A DNA stretch of 17,356 nucleotides, from the NCBI GenBank assembly GCA_964549135.1, contig CAZJUJ010000059.1:1-17356 (forward strand), written 5' to 3'. Within the stretch, counting starts at the first letter, position 1. Every line of letters begins with the position of its first letter. Under the pieces are notes generated by a model. It had not been told where the DNA came from, ran no database searches, and saw only the letters and a list, made by a program, of their open reading frames with translations. Both the position numbers and the translations under genes were made by a program. The stretch is from RUG563 sp964549135 (GTDB lineage: Bacteria; Bacillota; Clostridia; Christensenellales; Aristaeellaceae). Below, piece by piece: positions 12,940 through 17,356 of this stretch.

Positions 12940-14388
12940 CTATTCCGGGAGGCCGCGGAGCATCAGGAAAAGATTGATTCCGTCTGTCGCCAGGACGTAT
13001 TCGTATGCGCCCCGGCGGATCACTTCCGGGGCATTGCCCAGGCCGCCCCGGGCAAAGGCAGGGAACAGCGCGGCGGCATCCAATGCTTCCAGCGGCTGCT
13101 CCAGCGCGGATAAAAGCAGCGCGTCCGCCGCGCCCTCATCCAGCCCGGGCTCCGCCGCCAGGAAAAGCAAGCGCGCCTGCCGCAGGAACGCGCCGTACTG
13201 CGCATCCTCCGCCAGGGCGGATACATCGCCCGCAGAAAGCAGCGCCGAAAAATCCGGTGCCGGCGCTTCCGTAAAGGCGGTGGCAGCCTGCAGCGCCGCA
13301 TATTGCAGATCCTGCCGGTAATACACCTGCATGCCGGACATGCTGCCGCGCGGCGCAATTTCAAGAATGCAGCCCTCCTCCGCCGCGCCTTCCCAGGCCT
13401 GCAGCAGCAAAAGCAGCCGCTCCATGCCGCCCAAGGGCGCAGACGGCACGCCCAGAGCCGGGATGCTTTCCTGCGCCTGCATGACCAGACCGCAGACGGC
13501 GCAATGCGCGCCCTCGGTCAGGCCCGGCTCCGTCTGGGTAGGGGCAACGGCGGCATCCGTTGCCATGCGATGCCCCGCTGGCGCAATGGCCCGCTGCCCC
13601 GCCGTAAGCACGCCGCAGACCACGCAGCGCCTGCTCTCGGTCAGGCCGCCCTCCGTGCAGGCGGCAGGCTTGCCGTTGCCTTCGCCCCTGTCCCGATGCC
13701 CCAGGGCGGGAATCACCCCGCCGCCGGTTTCATAGCCGCAGCGGCGGCAGCGCATGCCCTCCGCCCTGCCGGGAGAAACGCAGCCGGGTGCAGCGCCAGG
13801 CTGCGCCTCCATCTGATGCGAAAGGGCAGGAATGCGCTCCTGAGCGGCAAGCATCTGCCCGCATGCTGCGCAGTGCTTTCCCTCGGTCAGGCCGCTTTCG
13901 GTGCAATTGGCTGCCCGGCCCGGATCGATAACGATATCGTGCCCCGGGGCAGGAATGCGCTCCTCCTCCGTTGCCCCGCAATTCCCGCATCGGCGGATGA
14001 TTTTGCCATCCTGGGTACAGGCGGCCGCCTGGGTGCTGCTCTCAAAGGCATGCCCCGCCGCCGGGATCGTCTGGTATACATCGCCGCCGCCGCAGACGGC
14101 ACAGGTCATGCTCCGCTCCCCGGCAGAAACGCAGGAGGCAGACGCGGAAACCACCCACACGCCGGAATAGCTGTGATCCACCCGGGGAATGACATATTCC
14201 TCCTGCGCGCCACAGGCAGAGCAGGTTTTTACGCCCGCGCCCTCGGCTGTGCAGCTGGCGGACCGCACCTCGCGCTCCTCCCAGCTATGCGCCCCGCCGG
14301 GACAGGCGCCCGCCTCCTCTGCCGCCGCAGCAAAAAGAAATGCAGCTAATATGAATGGAAGAAAAAGAAAGGAAAAGCCCCGCTTCAT
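12940..14388 (-). CDS. Secreted protein with seven C/CxxC/IPALGH repeats
   Basis: A 482-residue exported protein of unknown function. A signal peptide (MKRGF, then FLFLPFILAAFLFAAAA) spans about 1-23. Seven tandem units of about 40 residues follow (about 30-313). Each reads Cys-Thr-x-x-Gly, about eight residues, CxxCG, about eight residues, Ile-Pro-Ala-x-Gly-His. CxxC pairs are at C56/C59, C96/C99, C134/C137, C173/C176, C214/C217, C255/C258 and C296/C299. The three Cys and one His per unit could hold zinc. In the seventh unit the first Cys is Gln (Q285) and the His is lost. The C-terminal 170 residues are Ala/Leu-rich and unrecognised. There is no LPxTG anchor or membrane tail. The start at 14388 has GGGGAG nine bases upstream; an ATG at 14397 sits too close to it. 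No clear promoter lies in the 78 bp after the aldo/keto reductase gene, so co-transcription is possible. Confidence 0.85.
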   Translation of the reverse strand: MKRGFSFLFLPFILAAFLFAAAAEEAGACPGGAHSWEEREVRSASCTAEGAGVKTCSACGAQEEYVIPRVDHSYSGVWVVSASASCVSAGERSMTCAVCGGGDVYQTIPAAGHAFESSTQAAACTQDGKIIRRCGNCGATEEERIPAPGHDIVIDPGRAANCTESGLTEGKHCAACGQMLAAQERIPALSHQMEAQPGAAPGCVSPGRAEGMRCRRCGYETGGGVIPALGHRDRGEGNGKPAACTEGGLTESRRCVVCGVLTAGQRAIAPAGHRMATDAAVAPTQTEPGLTEGAHCAVCGLVMQAQESIPALGVPSAPLGGMERLLLLLQAWEGAAEEGCILEIAPRGSMSGMQVYYRQDLQYAALQAATAFTEAPAPDFSALLSAGDVSALAEDAQYGAFLRQARLLFLAAEPGLDEGAADALLLSALEQPLEALDAAALFPAFARGGLGNAPEVIRRGAYEYVLATDGINLFLMLRGLPE

Positions 14389-14466
14389 TCTGTTCATCTC
14401 CCCTCTGCGCCCCGGGAAAGCATGCCGCCATGCCCCGGCAGAAAACACCTGCGCCCGCCGGGCCGA

Positions 14467-15399
14467 TTATTCCTCCAGGCTCAGGAAACGGCATTCCCCG
14501 TCCGTCAGGGAAAAATCCAGCGCGCCCAGATTCTTTTCCAGCTGCGCTTCATTGCGCATGCCCAGAATGGGGAAAAGCCGCATGGGCTGGCGGAAAAGCC
14601 AGGCCAGGGCGATCTGGGAAACAGCGCGGCCCTTCTCCTGGGCCAGTTGCTCCGCCCGGCGCAGCTTTTCCAGATTCTCCTGGCTCTGATACGCCTTGGG
14701 GAAGGCCGCAAGGGGCATCCCGCTCTGGTATTTCCCGGAAAGAAGGCCATGGCCCAGACTGGAATAGCAAAGCACGGGCATCTGATTTTCCCGATACCAC
14801 TTTCGGGCCTCCCCGTTTTCCGCCCCGGTCAGCTTCACCCCATCCCGCCAGGGATCGCCATACTGATCCGCCAGGGAATAATAGGGACTGGAGGCGGAAA
14901 AGGGCTGCATATGATGGGCGGCGGCATAGGCATTGGCCTCCGCAATGCGCTGATGGCTCCAATTGGAGCCCCCAAAGCTGCGGATTTTTCCCGCCGCGGC
15001 CAGCTCATTCAGCGTTTCCACAATGGGCCCCACCGGCTGGGATGGGTCATCCCGATGCAGAAGATACAGATCGATGCAGTCAATCCGCAGCCGGGCCATG
15101 GAATCGGCCAGATCGCTCTTAAGATCATAGGGGGTCACCCGCCTGCGCCAGTCATTGTGATGGCAGCCCTTGGTGATGATGAAAAGCTTATCCCGATTGC
15201 CCCGCCTTTCAATCCAGCGGCCCAGGCTGGCCTCGCTTTCGCCATAGACCCTGGCGGTGTCAAAGGCATTGATGCCAGCGGCCAGAACGGCATCCAGCAG
15301 AGCATCCACATCCTTGTTTTCCTGCATTTCGTGATGCGCCGCGCCGAAAATCAGCCGGGATACGGGAATGCGCGCGTATGGAAAGGCGGTGTACTGCAT
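14467..15399 (-). CDS. Aldo/keto reductase
   Basis: A 310-residue NAD(P)H-dependent oxidoreductase of the aldo/keto reductase superfamily, a single TIM barrel. The catalytic tetrad is visible: D47 (in GINAFDTARVYG), Y52, K77 (in FIITKGCHH) and H115 (in IDLYLLHRDDP). RSFGGSNW (about 148-155) and the late SQIALAWLF...PILGMRNEAQLEKNLGAL segment form the cofactor-binding C-terminal part. The GxSNW motif and length resemble the general or organic-aldehyde reductase branch; the substrate is unknown. The start at 15399 follows GAGGGATG. The gene has its own promoter, divergent from luxS, and may be followed in the same transcript by the secreted Cys-rich gene. Confidence 0.92.
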   Translation of the reverse strand: MQYTAFPYARIPVSRLIFGAAHHEMQENKDVDALLDAVLAAGINAFDTARVYGESEASLGRWIERRGNRDKLFIITKGCHHNDWRRRVTPYDLKSDLADSMARLRIDCIDLYLLHRDDPSQPVGPIVETLNELAAAGKIRSFGGSNWSHQRIAEANAYAAAHHMQPFSASSPYYSLADQYGDPWRDGVKLTGAENGEARKWYRENQMPVLCYSSLGHGLLSGKYQSGMPLAAFPKAYQSQENLEKLRRAEQLAQEKGRAVSQIALAWLFRQPMRLFPILGMRNEAQLEKNLGALDFSLTDGECRFLSLEE

Positions 15400-15441
15400 A
15401 ATTCATCCCTCACATGTAAAAAAAATCCTGTTTCTGCTCGC

Positions 15442-15470
15442 ATTGTAGCATAATGCGGTGCTTCCGTCAA
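15442..15470 (-). promoter_or_regulatory. Promoter of the aldo/keto reductase gene
   Basis: On the minus strand TTGACG (15470-15465) and TACAAT (15447-15442) are 17 bp apart. The leader would be about 36 nt. The -35 box is part of an inverted repeat shared with the luxS promoter. Confidence 0.75.
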
Positions 15471-15491
15471 TGGCGCGATTTTGGGGAAAAA

Positions 15492-15520
15492 TTGACGGAT
15501 CGGCAGGAATTTGCTATGAT
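15492..15520 (+). promoter_or_regulatory. luxS: Promoter of luxS
   Basis: TTGACG (15492-15497) and TATGAT (15515-15520) are 17 bp apart. CCGTCAAT (15464-15471) and ATTGACGG (15491-15498) form an 8-bp inverted repeat that contains both divergent -35 boxes. Confidence 0.75.
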
Positions 15521-15524
15521 AAGG

Positions 15525-15547
15525 CCGGGCGGGCGCATGCCGCCCGG
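15525..15547 (+). promoter_or_regulatory. 5'-terminal hairpin of the luxS leader
   Basis: CCGGGCGG (15525-15532) and CCGCCCGG (15540-15547) form a perfect 8-bp stem with loop GCGCATG. It begins at about the expected transcription start and ends four bases before the GGAGG ribosome binding site (15551-15555). There is no T-run, so it is not a terminator. It may stabilise the message or tune translation. Confidence 0.5.
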
Positions 15548-15563
15548 AATGGAGGAAAAAGCC

Positions 15564-16028
15564 ATGGAACGCATTGAAAGCTTTCAGGTCGATCATACCC
15601 GCCTGCTGCCCGGGCTGTATGTATCCCGCAGGGACGGCGGGGAAAAAAGCCCCGTCACCACCCTGGATCTGCGCATCACCCGGCCCAATGAGGAGCCGGT
15701 CATGGATATGCCCGCCATCCATACCATAGAGCATCTGGGGGCCACCTTCCTTCGCAATTCGGAAAGGAAGGATGAAATCATTTACTTTGGCCCCATGGGC
15801 TGCCGCACGGGGTTTTATCTGGTGATGTTCGGCCATCTCACGGCGGCGGAGGCCCTGCCCCTGGTGCGCCGGGCCTTTGCCTTTATCGCCTCCTACGAAG
15901 GGGAAATTCCCGGCGCTTCGGCGGCGGAATGCGGCAATTATCAGGAGCAGAATCTGGGAATGGCCCGCTACTATGCGAAAAAATATCTGGCGCACCTGGA
16001 AAGCCCCTGCCTGGTTTACCCCGGCTGA
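15564..16028 (+). CDS. luxS: S-ribosylhomocysteine lyase LuxS
   Basis: A 154-residue metalloenzyme that splits S-ribosylhomocysteine into homocysteine and DPD, the precursor of autoinducer-2, in the activated methyl cycle. The metal ligands are H53 and H57 in AIHTIEHLGA and C123 in AECGNY. E56 is the general base, and C80 in FGPMGCRTGFYL is the catalytic cysteine. The length fits the family (about 150-170). The start at 15564 has GGAGGAAAAAGCC before it; an ATG at 15549 lies over the ribosome binding site. No nucleosidase (mtnN/pfs) or methionine gene is adjacent, so LuxS stands alone here. No intrinsic terminator follows; a palindrome GGGCGCATGCGCCC is at 16038-16051. Confidence 0.96.
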   Translation: MERIESFQVDHTRLLPGLYVSRRDGGEKSPVTTLDLRITRPNEEPVMDMPAIHTIEHLGATFLRNSERKDEIIYFGPMGCRTGFYLVMFGHLTAAEALPLVRRAFAFIASYEGEIPGASAAECGNYQEQNLGMARYYAKKYLAHLESPCLVYPG

Positions 16029-16117
16029 TGCAGCCCCGGGCGCATGCGCCCTGCCCCAGCCTTTTCCTATGCGGGCGGGCCTTGCCTCAGCGGGGGGAAT
16101 TTGTCCCGGGCGAGGGC

Positions 16118-16146
16118 TGGACAAACATAGGGGAATCAGGTATAAT
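16118..16146 (+). promoter_or_regulatory. gap: Promoter of gap
   Basis: TGGACA (16118-16123) and TATAAT (16141-16146) are 17 bp apart, one base short of full consensus. An inverted GGTGA-ATTA-TCACC (16154-16167) sits at the expected transcription start. The ribosome binding site AAGGAGGT (16197-16204) is nearly ideal. Confidence 0.8.
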
Positions 16147-16211
16147 AATGAGTGGTGAATTATCACCTTTTCTCAATTCTCACTATTGTTCGATACAAGG
16201 AGGTCATTCCC

Positions 16212-17240
16212 ATGGTGAAGGTTGCTATCAATGGTTTCGGCCGCATTGGCCGTCTTGCTTTCCGTCAGATGTTCGGTGCCGAGGGCTACGAAGTGGTTGC
16301 CATCAACGATCTGACCAATCCCGCGATGTTGGCCCATCTGCTCAAGTATGATACCGCTCAGAAGGGCTATTGCGGCGCTATCGGCGAAAACAAGCATACC
16401 GTCGAAGCCACTGAAAATTCCATCATCGTTGACGGCAAGGAAATCCGCATCTATGCCGAAAAGGATGCCAACAACTGCCCCTGGGGCGAACTGGATGTAG
16501 ACGTGGTTCTGGAATGCACCGGCTTCTACTGCTCCAAGGAAAAGTCCATGGCGCATATCAACGCCGGCGCCAAGAAGGTTGTTATCTCCGCTCCTGCCGG
16601 CAATGACCTGCCCACCATCGTGTTCTCCGTAAACGAAAACACCCTGACCAAGGAAGACAAGATCATCTCCGCCGCTTCCTGCACCACCAACTGCCTGGCC
16701 CCCATGGCCAAGGCCCTGAATGATACCTATCCCATCCAGACCGGTATCATGACCACCGTGCATGCCTACACCGGCGATCAGATGATCCTGGACGGCCCCC
16801 ATCGGAAGGGCGATCTGCGTCGTGCCCGTGCCGGCGCCCAGAATATCGTTCCCAATTCCACCGGCGCTGCCAAGGCCATCGGCCTGGTCATCCCCGAGCT
16901 GAATAAGAAGCTCATCGGCTCCGCTCAGCGCGTGCCCGTCTGCACCGGCTCCACCACCATTCTGGTCGCCGTTGTCAAGGGTCAGGATGTGACCAAGGAA
17001 TCCATCAACGCCGCCATGAAGGCCGCTTCCTCCGCTTCCTATGGCTACACCGAAGAGCAGCTGGTCTCCTCCGATATCATCGGCATGACCTATGGCTCCC
17101 TCTTTGATGCCACCCAGACCATGGTCGCCAAGATTGATGACGACACCTATCAGGTGCAGGTCGTGTCCTGGTACGACAACGAGAACTCCTACACCTCTCA
17201 GATGGTCCGCACCATCAAGTACTTCGCCGAGCTGAACTAA
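16212..17240 (+). CDS. gap: Glyceraldehyde-3-phosphate dehydrogenase, type I
   Basis: A 342-residue glycolytic enzyme that oxidises glyceraldehyde-3-phosphate with NAD+ and phosphate. The Rossmann loop INGFGRIGR is at residues 6-14. D33 in INDLT is the residue that favours NAD over NADP. The active-site motif SAASCTTNCLAP holds C157, with H184 in TTVHAYTGDQ as the base. The phosphate-binding region includes RRARAGAQNIVPNSTGAA, and the C-terminus carries the conserved WYDNENSYTSQMVRT. Codon choice is more biased (many AAG, ATC, ACC, GTT and TCC) than in the neighbours, as expected for a highly expressed gene. The start at 16212 has AAGGAGGT eight bases upstream. It has its own promoter. No pgk or tpi is seen before the window ends. 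Confidence 0.97.
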   Translation: MVKVAINGFGRIGRLAFRQMFGAEGYEVVAINDLTNPAMLAHLLKYDTAQKGYCGAIGENKHTVEATENSIIVDGKEIRIYAEKDANNCPWGELDVDVVLECTGFYCSKEKSMAHINAGAKKVVISAPAGNDLPTIVFSVNENTLTKEDKIISAASCTTNCLAPMAKALNDTYPIQTGIMTTVHAYTGDQMILDGPHRKGDLRRARAGAQNIVPNSTGAAKAIGLVIPELNKKLIGSAQRVPVCTGSTTILVAVVKGQDVTKESINAAMKAASSASYGYTEEQLVSSDIIGMTYGSLFDATQTMVAKIDDDTYQVQVVSWYDNENSYTSQMVRTIKYFAELN

Positions 17241-17330
17241 TTGATTTGCAAGGCTTTGCGGGTTCTGAGGTCAAACCGGGAATCTCGTCCGGTACATAAA
17301 ATGTGGTTCTTTGTCAAATGTTGGGGTGTA

Positions 17331-17355
17331 AAGAGAACGACAGCAGAATTCTCTT
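17331..17355 (+). terminator. Possible terminator stem after gap, cut by the window edge
   Basis: AAGAGAA (17331-17337) and TTCTCTT (17349-17355) can pair around an 11-nt loop, 90 bp past the gap stop. The window ends one base later, so a T-run cannot be checked. ACCGG-N9-CCGGT (17275-17293) is a second weak dyad. The rest of 17241-17356 shows nothing else. Confidence 0.3.
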
Positions 17356-17356
17356 C

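Noticed and set aside
13303..14349. A 348-codon plus-strand open frame opposite the Cys-rich gene
   Set aside because: The translation is Ala/Arg/Gly-rich without domains, while the minus strand has a signal peptide and regular repeats.
16038..16051. GGGCGCATGCGCCC palindrome as the luxS terminator
   Set aside because: It has no loop spacing and no T-run; it is more likely a chance GC-rich palindrome or a restriction-type site.

Overview
The window looks like a chromosomal stretch from a GC-rich Firmicute, probably a gut-type Clostridia member. Supporting this are a perfect CIRCE (HrcA-type) operator next to htpG, luxS, strong AGGAGG-type ribosome binding sites, sigma-A-like TTGACA/TATAAT promoters, a MATE/MarR pair and a secreted protein built from the C/CxxC/IPALGH repeats common in such bacteria. 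The genus cannot be set from the sequence alone. Fifteen of the calls are protein-coding genes with good support, most on the minus strand. No tRNA, rRNA, CRISPR array, transposase or phage gene was seen.

Layout. 1-176: AT-richer remnant of a membrane protein with an in-frame stop. 195-415: first copy of a palindromic intergenic repeat. 494-525: terminator-like hairpin just ahead of mrp (557-1375, +), an Fe-S carrier ATPase. 1460-2239 (-): AraC-type regulator, divergent from a GH16 glycoside hydrolase (2373-3188, +). 3275-5103 (-): marR-MATE operon driven by a consensus promoter that carries two copies of a likely MarR operator. 5317-8220 (-): three-gene operon of zinc-ribbon, multi-spanning SHOCT and coiled-coil/zinc-ribbon/PH-like proteins, of unknown function. 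8427-8766: second copy of the repeat. 8767-9624 (-): EamA-type transporter. 9775-11664 (-): htpG with CIRCE. 11878-12414 (-): GNAT acetyltransferase. 12601-12932: third repeat copy. 12940-14388 (-): secreted Cys-rich repeat protein. 14467-15399 (-): aldo/keto reductase, divergent from luxS (15564-16028, +). 16212-17240 (+): gap (GAPDH), with its own promoter.

Most genes are housekeeping or common accessory functions. The strongest unexplained signal is the intergenic element at 195-415, 8427-8766 and 12601-12932. Each copy consists of two inverted arms, and each arm carries a 17-18 bp hairpin. The stem sequence differs between copies while pairing is kept in five of six hairpins, so structure appears to be selected or regenerated. 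Secondary points of interest are the zinc-ribbon/SHOCT operon, the MarR operator pair, the placement of CIRCE upstream of the likely htpG -35 box, and the mirror-image -35 boxes between the aldo/keto reductase and luxS.

Positions and motifs were read by eye. Family names rest on recognised motifs, not on searches.
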